From JAXMBN01 sp046349875 (GTDB taxonomy: Bacteria > Planctomycetota > Planctomycetia > Pirellulales > Pirellulaceae): a DNA stretch of 64,000 bases. Location: NCBI GenBank assembly GCA_046349875.1, contig JAXMBN010000025.1, positions 1-64,000 of the forward strand, given 5' to 3'. How positions within the stretch are numbered: position 1 is the first letter of the stretch; the number at the start of each line of letters is the position of its first letter. Below the pieces are notes generated by a model. The model saw only the letters and a program-made list of their open reading frames with translations, was not told the DNA's origin and searched no databases. Of this stretch, positions 46,961 through 56,325 are shown one piece after another. The position numbers and the translations under genes were made by a program.

Positions 46961-48814
46961 TTACAAAGACCTTGGAATCTTGACGAGAAACTTGCTTCCC
47001 GTACCCACCTGCGAGGTAACCTCGATCGTGCCGTGATGGGCATCGACGATACTCTTGCTGATGGCTAGTCCAAGTCCGCTTCCGCCTGTATCACGGCTTC
47101 GCGCTTCATCAACGCGGTAGAAGCGATCGAACAATCGAGGGAGATCCTTGGCGTCGATCCCCGAGCCCGTATCCTCAACCTCAAGAAGGGCATGCTGTTC
47201 GTCCATCGAGGTTCGAACGAATACGTTGCCTTGAGGATGATTGTAGGCAATCGCATTCTTAAGCAAGTTGTTGAGCACTTGCATCAGTCGTGCCGCATCG
47301 CCCAGGCATGGTGCCGAGTTACCTTCAAGATGTAATTGAACTTGGTAAGACTGTGATAGGGGCCCTAATGCTTCGACAGCCTCTTGCGCTAGTTCATGGA
47401 GATCGATCGATTCACGCTCGAGTTCCAATGCACCTGCGTCCGACCTCGCCAGTAAAAGCAAATCATTGACTAAGGACTTCATTCGGCGAGCTGCCTGTTG
47501 GCAAGTTTCCAGCGTTTGCGTGTACTCTTGCGCGGGCCTCGGCCGCGAGAGAGCGAGTTCGCAGTGAGAGAGAAGAACCGCTAAGGGAGTACGCAGTTCG
47601 TGAGATGCATCCGCCGTGAATTGCGCCTGCTGCTGAAAGGAATGTTGCAAGCGATCCCACATCTCGTTCAAAATCTTGGCCAATCCCTGAAGTTCAACAT
47701 CCATATGCTGAACGTCGATCCGTTCGTGAAGGTTCACTCCTTCGATCTTGGTTGCGGTTTGGCAAATCTTGTCGATCGGGTTGAGTAACTTCTTGGATAG
47801 AAAGGCTCCTCCGATCAGACCGATCGCAAGGATTCCAAAGCCTGTGAGTACCACCGTAGTCAACATACCGAAGAGAAACTCGCGAGGACGCCGAATATCG
47901 CGCCCGACGAGAATGAGGGTGCCCCGTGGGCCTTGGAGTACGAGCTCTCGATGCTGATCTCGGAAGTGATAAAACAGAGGACGCGTTGGCTCCACCCAAG
48001 AAATCGCCATGGCTTGATCGGCGGTCGAGCGAATCAATTGATGTTCTGCATCGAAGACTGCAAAGTAAGGTTGTTCCGCAAAGGGATGTGCGGGACCTGG
48101 CGGCAAGTTGAGCGATCGTTGGAGTCGTTCCACGCTGTCGGGACCAAAAAGGGAACGAATCTCCGATTGAACTATGTTCGGAGGCTCACGCAGATCCCGT
48201 CGCCCTTCACCCATCCATCGTGGGTCCATTCCTCTTCGGCCATCCATGCCTTCGCGTCGGTCGGGGCCTTCGCGTCGATCAGGTCCCTCGCGACCATCAT
48301 GTCGGTCTGGACCATCGTGACCTTCGCGTCGATCTCCTGGGCGATCAAAGCCACGATTGCCGGGCCCTCGTCCATCACGAGGTTCTGGTAATGGCCCGAC
48401 GAAGTCTGGACTGTTTTCAGAGGCCTTGCGAGACTGCGGGGGAGCATCGAATTGAGCGTCTGGCGGAAAAGGCGGATCGGTTGGAAAGGGACGAAAATCC
48501 ATTCCTGGCGGACGACCTTCAGGTCCCATTCCATTCGGCCGACCCTCGGGGCCCATGCCATGAGGACGTCCTTCAGGTCCCATACCATCGGGGCCGCGAG
48601 GTCGAAACTCAGGGCCAAAAGGTGGCCCTGGACGTTCGCGATAGTTTCTTACGATCCCTTCGAGAACACGAGCATGTCCCAACAATTCGGTGTCGATCTC
48701 ACGAACGATACCCCAATGCAATGGCAAGTAGAAAAGCGTTCCATAACCTAGCAAGGCCAGGATCAGAATGCCTCCATACCACCATTGCAATCGGCTTCGT
48801 ATCGATCTAGCCAT
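46961..48814 (-). CDS. Sensor histidine kinase with a Gly/Pro/Arg/Met-rich periplasmic insertion
   Basis: 617 residues from ATG 48814, which overlaps the end of the response-regulator gene by eight bases. Membrane segments at about 12-31 and 316-340 frame a periplasmic domain. Residues 61-212 of it are low complexity, with repeats MGPEGRPHG, MGPEGRPNG, MGPEGRPPG and then HDGPDRHDGREGPDRREG; they are rich in Met, His, Asp and Arg. A HAMP-like linker, phosphoacceptor His405 (ADASHELRTPLAVLLSH), and ATP-binding motifs (NNLLKNAIAYNHPQ, DTGSGIDAKDLP, GSGLGLAISKSI) follow. It pairs with the OmpR-type regulator. A metal or polyanion signal is conceivable from the composition. Confidence 0.92.
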   Translation of the reverse strand: MARSIRSRLQWWYGGILILALLGYGTLFYLPLHWGIVREIDTELLGHARVLEGIVRNYRERPGPPFGPEFRPRGPDGMGPEGRPHGMGPEGRPNGMGPEGRPPGMDFRPFPTDPPFPPDAQFDAPPQSRKASENSPDFVGPLPEPRDGRGPGNRGFDRPGDRREGHDGPDRHDGREGPDRREGPDRREGMDGRRGMDPRWMGEGRRDLREPPNIVQSEIRSLFGPDSVERLQRSLNLPPGPAHPFAEQPYFAVFDAEHQLIRSTADQAMAISWVEPTRPLFYHFRDQHRELVLQGPRGTLILVGRDIRRPREFLFGMLTTVVLTGFGILAIGLIGGAFLSKKLLNPIDKICQTATKIEGVNLHERIDVQHMDVELQGLAKILNEMWDRLQHSFQQQAQFTADASHELRTPLAVLLSHCELALSRPRPAQEYTQTLETCQQAARRMKSLVNDLLLLARSDAGALELERESIDLHELAQEAVEALGPLSQSYQVQLHLEGNSAPCLGDAARLMQVLNNLLKNAIAYNHPQGNVFVRTSMDEQHALLEVEDTGSGIDAKDLPRLFDRFYRVDEARSRDTGGSGLGLAISKSIVDAHHGTIEVTSQVGTGSKFLVKIPRSL

Positions 48815-49475
48815 GAACGATGTACCCGTGTCCTCGCCGCGTTTCGATGAAATCGGGACCAAGCTTTTTACGAATATGCGAAACGTGAACGTCTACTAAG
48901 TTGGAAAGTGAATCGTCATCTTCACCAAAAAGATGGTCATAGATCTTGGTTCGAGTGACCAGTGTTCCGCGATTCATTGCTAAGTACTCGACCAAGCCAT
49001 ATTCACGCGCCGTGAGCGGAACTAGTTCGCCATTCTTTCGAACCGTTCGATCGGTCGTGTTGATCTCCACGTCGCCAATGGTGAGCACCGCGTCGGATTC
49101 ACCCATCGACCTTCGAATCAGGGCTCGGACGCGAGCTAACAGTTCGGCGATCGAGAAGGGTTTGACGACATAGTCATCAGCGCCTCCATCCAATCCCCGA
49201 ACTCGATCATGGATCGTGTCCTTGGCGGTCAGTATCAGGACAGGAGTCTTGCGTTGTTTTCGCAATTCCCGAAGAACTTCCCATCCATTCTTCTTGGGCA
49301 TCATGATGTCCAAGAGAACGACGTCGTACTCCCAACTTATCGCTTTTTGCAGACCTTCTTCGCCATCGGGAGCCGAATCCACGGCATACCCATTTTCCTC
49401 GAGCGCTTGAACGATAACGCGACGTAGATCAGGTTCGTCTTCCACTACCAGAACTCTCAACGGTTTCCTCCTCAT
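48807..49475 (-). CDS. OmpR/PhoB-family response regulator
   Basis: 222 residues. The receiver domain (RVLVVEDEPDLRRVIVQ) has phospho-Asp56 in VVLLDIMMPKKNGWEV and KPF in DDYVVKPFSIAELLARV. The winged-helix DNA-binding domain (LTAREYGLVEYLAMNRGTLV, VHVSHIRKKLG) fills the C-terminus. It is a transcription regulator. ATG 49475 is likely; the longer frame from GTG 49529 adds non-conserved residues, and TTG a few codons later has a GGAGG ahead, so the exact start is unsure. The stop overlaps the kinase start by eight bases, so the pair is translationally coupled. Confidence 0.92.
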   Translation of the reverse strand: MRRKPLRVLVVEDEPDLRRVIVQALEENGYAVDSAPDGEEGLQKAISWEYDVVLLDIMMPKKNGWEVLRELRKQRKTPVLILTAKDTIHDRVRGLDGGADDYVVKPFSIAELLARVRALIRRSMGESDAVLTIGDVEINTTDRTVRKNGELVPLTAREYGLVEYLAMNRGTLVTRTKIYDHLFGEDDDSLSNLVDVHVSHIRKKLGPDFIETRRGHGYIVHG

Positions 49476-49724
49476 TCCTTGCCGAATCGTTCCCAACCCA
49501 ACCGACGCCCACTCCCCCTCAGATAGCACGCATTCTCACAACCATTTTAGCAGGTGAACCTGAAAAGACCGTGAAGAACAGATATCATCATGAAATGAGC
49601 CCTGAATTGGTGTACGATTTGCAGCGAGGATAAGGATTGTCCACTTCGGCAGTGTGGTTCTGGCCGATGGTTGGATTTTCTGGCTACCAGGCTTTGGTCT
49701 AAGAATGTCCAGCGTGGATCCACT

Positions 49725-50432
49725 ATGAATGGTATTTTCCTAACCGATCTTCACCTGTTCAGTCATCGGTCCCACGGCCAAGCGCATTGGGAGGAGTTGC
49801 TTCCGAGTTTGAGCGGATGTGACCGAGTGATTCTCGGCGGCGATATCTTCGATCTGCGATGGAGTACCGTCGGTGATTTTGACGCAACCTTGGAGGCGGC
49901 CTATCGTTGGTTGACCGCTGCGGTTCAAAATCATGATCGAACGCACTGGCATTTTTTGCTTGGCAACCACGATTGCCACCCTCGCTTTCAAGCGGTTTTG
50001 AATCGCGTTCAAGAAGAACAAGAACGTTTTAGCTGGAGTCCTCTCCTGTTCGAGCAAGGCCCCGATTTATTTTTGCATGGAGACGTTATCGATGCGGGGC
50101 GGTCGATGCTGGCGCTCGATCAGTTTCGCGCCAAATTTCATGAAGAGAAGCCGCGCGGAAAGATTGGCAACCTTCTCTATGCAACCTTGCTTCAAACGCG
50201 ATTGCATCGCACCATCCCAGAATTTCTTCATACTCCGGAAAAGACTAGCCGCAAGTTGCTCCAATTCTTGAGCGCCGCTCAGCCCGATGCATTAGATGGT
50301 GTTGAGAATATCTATTTTGGGCACACCCATGTTCCGGTCGATGGCTATCGGTTTGATCGCTATCGATTCTATAATCCGGGAAGTGGAATCCGACATTTGG
50401 ATTTCGCACCTGTACCTTTTCGAGTCCGATAG
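49725..50432 (+). CDS. LpxH-like metallophosphoesterase
   Basis: 235 residues. It has the five calcineurin-like metal motifs: FLTDLHLFSH, LGGDIFDLR, LLGNHDCHPR, LHGDVID, and FGHTHVPVDG. The pattern resembles UDP-2,3-diacylglucosamine pyrophosphatase (LpxH) and related phosphoesterases, which act at the inner membrane on lipid A precursors. The length is close to LpxH, but no other lipid A genes are near. Its partner two bases downstream is a CDP-alcohol phosphatidyltransferase, so a phospholipid-headgroup phosphatase is also plausible. ATG 49725 starts directly before the first motif; the upstream in-frame start at 49671 is less likely. Confidence 0.8.
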   Translation: MNGIFLTDLHLFSHRSHGQAHWEELLPSLSGCDRVILGGDIFDLRWSTVGDFDATLEAAYRWLTAAVQNHDRTHWHFLLGNHDCHPRFQAVLNRVQEEQERFSWSPLLFEQGPDLFLHGDVIDAGRSMLALDQFRAKFHEEKPRGKIGNLLYATLLQTRLHRTIPEFLHTPEKTSRKLLQFLSAAQPDALDGVENIYFGHTHVPVDGYRFDRYRFYNPGSGIRHLDFAPVPFRVR

Positions 50433-50434
50433 AT

Positions 50435-51115
50435 ATGCAACAGGATACGCAGGAGGATGTTCCCGATAGCCATCAGACGATGCATGGAGATTGTTATTCG
50501 TCTGGCGAGCGAGCATGGATGGAATGGGGGCAACAATTGCGGGGGAAGTTCCTGTTCCCCCTGTTGCATTTCTTGACTCAGTGGCGCGTGCATCCCGATC
50601 ATCTCTCTGCCTTGTCGTTAGCATGTGGCATTGCCTTTGGTCCCTTGTGGTATTGGGGATGGAAATGGACGGGCGTGACGATGCTGGCCCTACACGTTCT
50701 TTTGGATGGAATCGATGGGCCATTGGCGCGTTATCAACAGATCGAAAGTCCCAGAGGAAGCTTCACCGATTCGTTCTGTGATCAAGCGGTCGTCACGGTA
50801 GTCGCTATCGCCTTGATGATGTCGACACCCGTCGATCTGCAGGTCTTACCTGGTGCATTGTTCATTGCGCTCTATATCGGCGTGCTGACGATCGCCATGA
50901 TTCGCAATTCGCTCAACGTGCCCTACAGTTGGTTGGTACGACCGCGTTTCTTTTTCTTCGCTGCGATTCCTATGCACATCGTCCAAATACCTTATGTATT
51001 GGTCGGCATCGTTTGGATCAGCAATCTACTTCTGCTGATCAAACTCGTCTCTGGTTTCTTTCGACTCAAACATAGACTTCGCGGCCCAAAACGCTTCAAA
51101 AACCTCGAGGCATGA
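50435..51115 (+). CDS. CDP-alcohol phosphatidyltransferase
   Basis: 226 residues, an integral inner-membrane enzyme that joins a CDP-activated lipid to an alcohol headgroup. The complete signature D-G-x2-A-R-x8-G-x3-D-x3-D is present from Asp94 to Asp116 (DGPLARYQQIES, then GSFTDSFCD). About six hydrophobic segments follow. The headgroup cannot be told. Starting two bases after the phosphoesterase stop, the two form an operon; together they might make and dephosphorylate a phosphoalcohol lipid such as phosphatidylglycerol phosphate, which is inference. Confidence 0.9.
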   Translation: MQQDTQEDVPDSHQTMHGDCYSSGERAWMEWGQQLRGKFLFPLLHFLTQWRVHPDHLSALSLACGIAFGPLWYWGWKWTGVTMLALHVLLDGIDGPLARYQQIESPRGSFTDSFCDQAVVTVVAIALMMSTPVDLQVLPGALFIALYIGVLTIAMIRNSLNVPYSWLVRPRFFFFAAIPMHIVQIPYVLVGIVWISNLLLLIKLVSGFFRLKHRLRGPKRFKNLEA

Positions 51116-51243
51116 GTGGCAAGGCCTATCATGGATCGTTAATTTCTCGATCATGAATTGCGGTTACACCCATGACCCTCGACGTTCGCTTTGGATTAGA
51201 ATAGGTCCATCGAATCACAGGTAGTTGGAAAGGCGAGCGAACT

Positions 51244-51879
51244 ATGAAGAGTGTGTGGTTGGGATTGACTCTCGGTTGGGTGTTGACGATGGGGACGACT
51301 TCCCATGGTCAAGAAGAATGGGTTTCGTTATTCGACGGCAAGTCGCTCGATGGTTGGAAAGCCAATGAAAAGCCAGAGTCCTTTTCCGTGGTAAATGGCG
51401 AGCTCAAAGCGAGTGGCGGAATGGCTCACTTGTTTTGTATTCGCGATGGCTTTGCCGATCTCAAGAATTTTGAGCTTCAACTCGAAGTGAAGACGATGCC
51501 AAATGCCAATTCGGGTGTTTTCTTTCATACCCAAGATCGCGGACCTGGAGCATTGAAAAAGGGCTATGAGGTCCAGATCAATACATCCTTTGCCAAAGAT
51601 CCACGGAAGACGGGAAGTCTCGTGGATGTGGTGGATCTAAAGGATTCTCCAGTTCCGGATGACGAATGGTTTCCCATGCATGTCGTGGTTCAAAACAAGC
51701 ATATTACGATCAGGATCAAGGACCAAGTCGTCATCGATTACACCGAAGAACCCAAGCCTGTTCGGAAGAAGGGTCGCGAAGAACGCGTCGTCTCGCATGG
51801 TGCAATCGCTCTGCAAGCTCACGATCCAGATAGCACCACTTTTTTCAGAAATATTCGTATTAAAAAGTTGCCGAACTAG
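51244..51879 (+). CDS. DUF1080 (3-keto-disaccharide hydrolase-like) secreted protein
   Basis: 211 residues: a signal peptide (LGLTLGWVLTMGTTSHGQ) followed by a concanavalin-type beta-sandwich of the DUF1080 family. Typical phrases are WVSLFDGKSLDGWKANEKPE, LQLEVKTMPNANSGVFFHTQ, GYEVQIN, and IALQAHDPDSTTFFRNIRIK. Some members hydrolyse 3-keto-glycosides; most planctomycete copies are uncharacterised. The length fits the single-domain form. It is followed after 12 bases by the RNA ligase gene. Confidence 0.92.
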   Translation: MKSVWLGLTLGWVLTMGTTSHGQEEWVSLFDGKSLDGWKANEKPESFSVVNGELKASGGMAHLFCIRDGFADLKNFELQLEVKTMPNANSGVFFHTQDRGPGALKKGYEVQINTSFAKDPRKTGSLVDVVDLKDSPVPDDEWFPMHVVVQNKHITIRIKDQVVIDYTEEPKPVRKKGREERVVSHGAIALQAHDPDSTTFFRNIRIKKLPN

Positions 51880-51891
51880 AGTTTCAGTAGG

Positions 51892-52428
51892 ATGAGACTT
51901 TTCATCGGAATCCCACTTGCATCCTTCGTGAAGGATGCTTTGCGAAACGTCATGGATTGGGAAGAGTCTGGGGTGCGATGGGGCACTCCAGAAAACTTGC
52001 ATCTGACGCTCCATTTTTTAGGTGATTGCTCCCTCGCGGCAGTTCGAAACGCCATCTCCAAAGTAACGTCAAGGACTTTCAGTCTCACCTTGCGCGGAGT
52101 CGGCGCGTTCGAAGGACAAGATCGCGAATCGATTTTGTGGGTGAATGTGCTTCAAAACGCAGAGCTTCTGGAGCTGCATCGGATACTCGCCGAGCATCTT
52201 GTGGATGCCGGGTTTTCGTTGGATCGTCGCGCTTATCGACCCCATGTAACCTTGGCCCGTATCAAGCCCTTCGTAGATCGAAACAAGATTCGTGATTGGT
52301 TAGAGACCCATCGCAATCTTTCGGTCGAACCGATGCATGTCGATCGGTATGTGATCTACTCGAGCGACCTCACAAAGCACGGGCCGATCTATACGGAACA
52401 AGAGTCGTTTTCGTTGTTAGACGCTTAA
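51892..52428 (+). CDS. thpR: RNA 2',3'-cyclic phosphodiesterase / 2'-5' RNA ligase
   Basis: 178 residues, a normal length for the 2H phosphoesterase family. The two catalytic His-x-Thr motifs are HLTLHFLG at 37-44 and HVTLARIK at 118-125. The start MRLFIGIPL is typical. It hydrolyses 2',3'-cyclic phosphate ends of RNA and ligates tRNA halves in vitro. The cellular role is unsettled. It is 12 bases downstream of the DUF1080 gene, probably in the same operon by position only. Confidence 0.93.
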   Translation: MRLFIGIPLASFVKDALRNVMDWEESGVRWGTPENLHLTLHFLGDCSLAAVRNAISKVTSRTFSLTLRGVGAFEGQDRESILWVNVLQNAELLELHRILAEHLVDAGFSLDRRAYRPHVTLARIKPFVDRNKIRDWLETHRNLSVEPMHVDRYVIYSSDLTKHGPIYTEQESFSLLDA

Positions 52429-52475
52429 ACGATCCACCATGGCGAAAAACAAGCGTTGATTGCTTTCTCGTATGA

Positions 52476-53624
52476 TCAGTTCTTGGCAACGGTTATCCAT
52501 GTGCCCTGTTTGGAACTTTCCAGAATCGCTTCACACAAGAGAATCTCGCGATGCCCATCCTGGAAGGAAGGAAATCTTGGTTGAGCTTTGCGATCGGATT
52601 CGATGTAAGAGTAAAAGCTTCGGAAGAGTTGTTTGAAGGTATCAGGAAAGCCCTCGTTATGCCCGCCAGGATAGGTCGAGTGCATCCGCGCTTCAGGGCT
52701 CATTAGAGATGGGTCGCGTATCAATTCGGTATTGCCGGCATCACGCCTTCCGATCCACAAACGGTTGGGTGATTGAGAATTCCAGGATAGCGAACATCGT
52801 TCGCCAGCGATTTCATACTGGAGCGAGTTCTTCTTTCCAGCGGTGACTTGCGAGACATAGAGAACTCCGTGCGCACCTCCGCGAAACCGAAGCATGACAC
52901 AGCCATAGTCTTCCGTATCGACCGGAGTGTTTTCCAAAGCCGTTGTTTCATGCCCAGTCGTAAACGTCTTGGCACCTCCGATAGGAGTCTTGCGAATGGG
53001 GTAAACAGTCTGGAGATCAGCGACCACCGATTCCACTTCCAAACCCGAAATGTTTTGAATCAAATCCAACCAATGCGTTCCAATGTCGGCCAACGCTCGG
53101 AGTGGACCACCCTCTTCGGATTTGACTCGCCAATTGAAATCGGTTGAATGGAGCAACCAATCTTGGGTGTAGCTTCCAGTGATATGAAATAGCGTTCCGA
53201 GTTCACCACGTTGAACCTTAGCAGCAGCTTCGATGCAAAGTGGATAAAAGCGAATGTTGTAATTGACCCCACACACAAGACCGCTTTGAGTGGCGGCATC
53301 CACGAGGCTTCGCGATTCCTGCGAGTTCATCGCTAATGGCTTTTCGCAAAGCACATGCTTGCCCGCTGCGAGACACTGCAGGACCTGGGGATAATGTGCT
53401 CGGTTGGGTGAGGCGATGTGAACGACCTGCACATTGGGATCCGCAAGCAACTCTTCCAACGATGCATAGCCGCGTTCGAGTCCCAGTTGATTTGCAGCTG
53501 CTTTGGACTTTTCAGGGCTCGATCCCAAGATGCCCGCTACACGAACCCCGGCGCGGATTAAACCTTCAACGTGGACCGGTCCAATGAAGCCTGTTCCGAC
53601 GACGGCCGCTATGCTGTGAAACAT
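52476..53624 (-). CDS. Gfo/Idh/MocA-family oxidoreductase
   Basis: 382 residues. N-terminal NAD(P)-binding Rossmann fold (AAVVGTGFIGPVHVEGLIRA), the HIASPNRAHYPQVLQCLAAG segment, and the family motif EKPLAMNSQESRSLVDAA. The C-terminal alpha/beta domain has DIGTHWLDLIQNISGLEVES, with the conserved Asp and His of the catalytic region. There is no signal peptide, so cytoplasmic. It probably oxidises or reduces a sugar or inositol; the substrate is unknown. It is followed on the same strand by no close gene. Confidence 0.93.
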   Translation of the reverse strand: MFHSIAAVVGTGFIGPVHVEGLIRAGVRVAGILGSSPEKSKAAANQLGLERGYASLEELLADPNVQVVHIASPNRAHYPQVLQCLAAGKHVLCEKPLAMNSQESRSLVDAATQSGLVCGVNYNIRFYPLCIEAAAKVQRGELGTLFHITGSYTQDWLLHSTDFNWRVKSEEGGPLRALADIGTHWLDLIQNISGLEVESVVADLQTVYPIRKTPIGGAKTFTTGHETTALENTPVDTEDYGCVMLRFRGGAHGVLYVSQVTAGKKNSLQYEIAGERCSLSWNSQSPNRLWIGRRDAGNTELIRDPSLMSPEARMHSTYPGGHNEGFPDTFKQLFRSFYSYIESDRKAQPRFPSFQDGHREILLCEAILESSKQGTWITVAKN

Positions 53625-53654
53625 TCTTCTCGCCTCTCTGGTGCGAATGAAAAA

Positions 53655-53699
53655 TGGCCCCTTTGGCGAAATCGATGGACGAGATCGACAAAGGGGCCA
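53655..53699 (-). terminator. Intrinsic terminator of the S46 peptidase gene
   Basis: An 11-bp stem, TGGCCCCTTTG (53655-53665) with CAAAGGGGCCA (53689-53699), has a 23-base loop. On the minus strand it is followed by a T run (ATTTTTC). It lies 20 bases after the stop of the S46 peptidase. Confidence 0.85.
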
Positions 53700-53719
53700 A
53701 TACGATTCAAAAGATTGAA

Positions 53720-55789
53720 CTACTTGCCCATTTGATCGGCAAGCCCCGGTGCTCCATAAATGGTGCGAAGGGCTTCCAGTACAGCCGCGATATGGACACC
53801 GACGGCTCGCGATACTTTATCGGTGTAGTAGTAGTCCGCCGTGAGGCTTTCGATATTTCCATCGAAAATAATCCCGACCATATCGCCATCGCGATCTAGA
53901 ATCGGTGATCCAGAATTACCACCGATGATATCGGCCGTGCAAACAAAGTTGAAAGGTGTGGAACCTTTCATTTTGTCTTTGGCCGCATGCCAACTCTTGG
54001 GCAGGATCCATGGGTCGGCTGCACCGTGGTTCTTTTCGTGATCGAAAGCACCCGCCATCGAAGTGTGGGCTGGGACCGTCTTGCCATCGACTTCATAACC
54101 TTTCACCGTTCCAAATGCGAGACGTAGAGTGAACGTTGCATCGGGATAAACCTTGTCACCTTCGATTGCAAATTTGGCTTCGGCAATTTTTGCGTAGGCC
54201 TGACGTTCGAGTTCTTCCAGCTCATCATTGATCGTTCGCAAGCGACGGTATTCATCTTCCATATTGCGAGCGAGAACAATCAGAGGATCATTGGATTTGG
54301 CAATGGCTGCTAATCCACCTTCGGCGAGCTGCTTGCGAACGGCTACATCGATCAGTTTCGTGCCGCTAACAAGCTCGTTGGCTCGATCGCGCGGAGACTT
54401 GCCTTGAAGTACCACTTTGACAAGCGGATGGTCCCCGCCGCGTCGTTCAACGAAGTAAGCGATTTCGTCAGCCAGCATCACGCGTTCAAGGTCATCATAC
54501 AACGGTGCTGGAGAAAACAGTTCCTGCGTTAGAGACTCACGGTTGGAATCGCGGAATTCGCGAAGCCGTTCGGAACTTGGCTTCTTATCTTCGGAAGCCA
54601 TGTGGACGAGCGTTTCGGCAATGCCAAAGAGCTTTGTTCGGAACGAACCGGCGAGTCCTAAGTTTTCCTTGCGTCGCTCTTGAATCTTCGCGACTTCAGC
54701 CCAGGCTTTTGCCAACGGGGCGAGCTTCGGATCGGCTTCCAAACGATCGATCATCGAGCGATCATAGGCAACCTTCGAATCGATGAATGCAGGATCGAGC
54801 AATCCACCCTGCATGCCGGTGTAAGCTTTTCGCGAATTCTGAATGCCGAACAAATCATCGCGAGAGCGACGTTGTTGCTCGGGGCCTCCGAAGGCATATT
54901 GCTGCAAAAGATTTTCTTTACGACGAAGAAGATCCAACGTTCGCGGCATGCGATAGTCACGTTGAAACTTAAGAGCGTCCGAAGTGTAAATACGACGCGT
55001 GGTCCCTGGATTGCCGGAAACGAAAATAAGATCGTTCTCCATGGCGCCCGTCGGGTCCATCTTCAAATAGTGCTCGATTTTTGCAGGCTTGCCGTTCTCA
55101 TAGACGCGGAACAAGGTCACGTCCAAGCAATAGCGAGGATATTCAAAGTTATCCGCATCGCCACCAAAGAAAGCCGAATTGGCTTCCGGAGCCCAAACCA
55201 ATCGGACGTCCGTATATTTCTTGTAGCGATAGAGATGGTACTTACCACCACCGAACAAAGTTACGACGTCGCTTCGCAGTCCGGTTTTCTCGAGCGATGC
55301 TTTTTCAATTTCGGCCATCTTGGCTTTGCGATTCTTGGCCGCATCCGCAGGACTCATGCTCGCTTTGACCACTGAGTTAACCTGATCGGTGACATCTTCG
55401 ATCGAGACGAGTTGATTGAGCTCGAGGTCAGGTGCAGGGATCTCTTTCTCAAGCGTTGCCGCATAGAATCCGTTTTCGTTGTAATTGTTCTCTGCGGTGG
55501 AGAGTTTATACAACGTGTCGGATGCTACGTGGTGGTTGGTAAGAACAAGCCCATTAGACGAAACGAAGGATGCCGACCCACCGGAATTGAATCGCACGCT
55601 CGATAGCATGAGGTGCTGAATCCACTGCTCCGATGGCTCGAAGTTGTGTTTCGCTTTGAGTTCGGCTTTGGGAAGTTGATTAAATAGCCACATTCCTTCA
55701 TCGGCATGGACCATCGATGCGGACGCGGTGAGCGAACCGGCCAAGAGGCCAACCATGGTTCGCATCCAACGACGTTTGGATTGATTCAT
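53720..55789 (-). CDS. S46-family dipeptidyl-peptidase (DPP7/DPP11-like)
   Basis: 689 residues, near the usual 700-720 for the family. A signal peptide (LLAGSLTASASMVHA) exports it. The chymotrypsin-like core has SSNGLVLTNHHVASD with catalytic His87, and the serine motif GGNSGSPILDRDGDMVGIIF near the C-terminus, with FGGDADNFEYPRYCLD in between, where Asp is expected. It cleaves dipeptides from peptide N-termini in the periplasm for nutrition. The residue that sets specificity between hydrophobic and acidic P1 cannot be read here with certainty. It is intact, with a terminator downstream. Confidence 0.95.
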   Translation of the reverse strand: MNQSKRRWMRTMVGLLAGSLTASASMVHADEGMWLFNQLPKAELKAKHNFEPSEQWIQHLMLSSVRFNSGGSASFVSSNGLVLTNHHVASDTLYKLSTAENNYNENGFYAATLEKEIPAPDLELNQLVSIEDVTDQVNSVVKASMSPADAAKNRKAKMAEIEKASLEKTGLRSDVVTLFGGGKYHLYRYKKYTDVRLVWAPEANSAFFGGDADNFEYPRYCLDVTLFRVYENGKPAKIEHYLKMDPTGAMENDLIFVSGNPGTTRRIYTSDALKFQRDYRMPRTLDLLRRKENLLQQYAFGGPEQQRRSRDDLFGIQNSRKAYTGMQGGLLDPAFIDSKVAYDRSMIDRLEADPKLAPLAKAWAEVAKIQERRKENLGLAGSFRTKLFGIAETLVHMASEDKKPSSERLREFRDSNRESLTQELFSPAPLYDDLERVMLADEIAYFVERRGGDHPLVKVVLQGKSPRDRANELVSGTKLIDVAVRKQLAEGGLAAIAKSNDPLIVLARNMEDEYRRLRTINDELEELERQAYAKIAEAKFAIEGDKVYPDATFTLRLAFGTVKGYEVDGKTVPAHTSMAGAFDHEKNHGAADPWILPKSWHAAKDKMKGSTPFNFVCTADIIGGNSGSPILDRDGDMVGIIFDGNIESLTADYYYTDKVSRAVGVHIAAVLEALRTIYGAPGLADQMGK

Positions 55790-55860
55790 AAAAGATCTCC
55801 GTTAGAAAGAGACGTAAAGGGCAATGGAATAAATAGAGGATTGGAGTTAGCTCTATAGTT

Positions 55861-56325
55861 CTAAACGCGAACTTCAAAGGTGCCTTCGATTTCGACGGCG
55901 ATTCCAGTTGGAAGAGCATTGGTTCCCATGGCGCTGCGCGTGCCAATGCCATGGTCGGTACCCCAAAGGTCGACGAACAACTGGCTGCAACCATTGACGA
56001 CCGCAGGTTGCTGCTCGAAGTCGTCCGTGCAACGGACCAATGCGAGAAGTTTGATGACCCTCACGACACGGTCCAGGCTCCCTAGACCCGCTTTCAACGT
56101 AGCGAGCATGGCTAAACCAACCTGACGCGCAGCGAGTTGACCTTGCTCAAGCGTCATGTCATCACCCAAACGACCAACGATGAGCTTTCCGTTGGATTGA
56201 AGGGGACCGTGCCCCGATAAGGTTGCCATGTTACCGATGATGAGCATCGGTTTATAAAGCCCGACCGGCTTCGGCGCCGGCGGTAGTTCCAATCCCAAGG
56301 ATTGGAGCTTCTGTTCAATCGACAT
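55861..56325 (-). CDS. RidA/YjgF-family protein
   Basis: 154 residues from ATG 56325 (GAGGA lies upstream; 56340 is the other in-frame start). It resembles the YjgF/RidA subgroup with KPVGLYKPMLIIGNMATLSG, TLEQGQLAARQVGLAMLATL, and RSAMGTNALPTGIAVEIEGTF. In RidA the Arg in the RSA(M/V) motif binds the substrate; here Arg is present. RidA deaminates reactive enamine/imine intermediates. This longer group (about 155 residues) is less studied. It lies between the S46 peptidase and the EEP gene, all on the minus strand. Confidence 0.88.
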   Translation of the reverse strand: MSIEQKLQSLGLELPPAPKPVGLYKPMLIIGNMATLSGHGPLQSNGKLIVGRLGDDMTLEQGQLAARQVGLAMLATLKAGLGSLDRVVRVIKLLALVRCTDDFEQQPAVVNGCSQLFVDLWGTDHGIGTRSAMGTNALPTGIAVEIEGTFEVRV

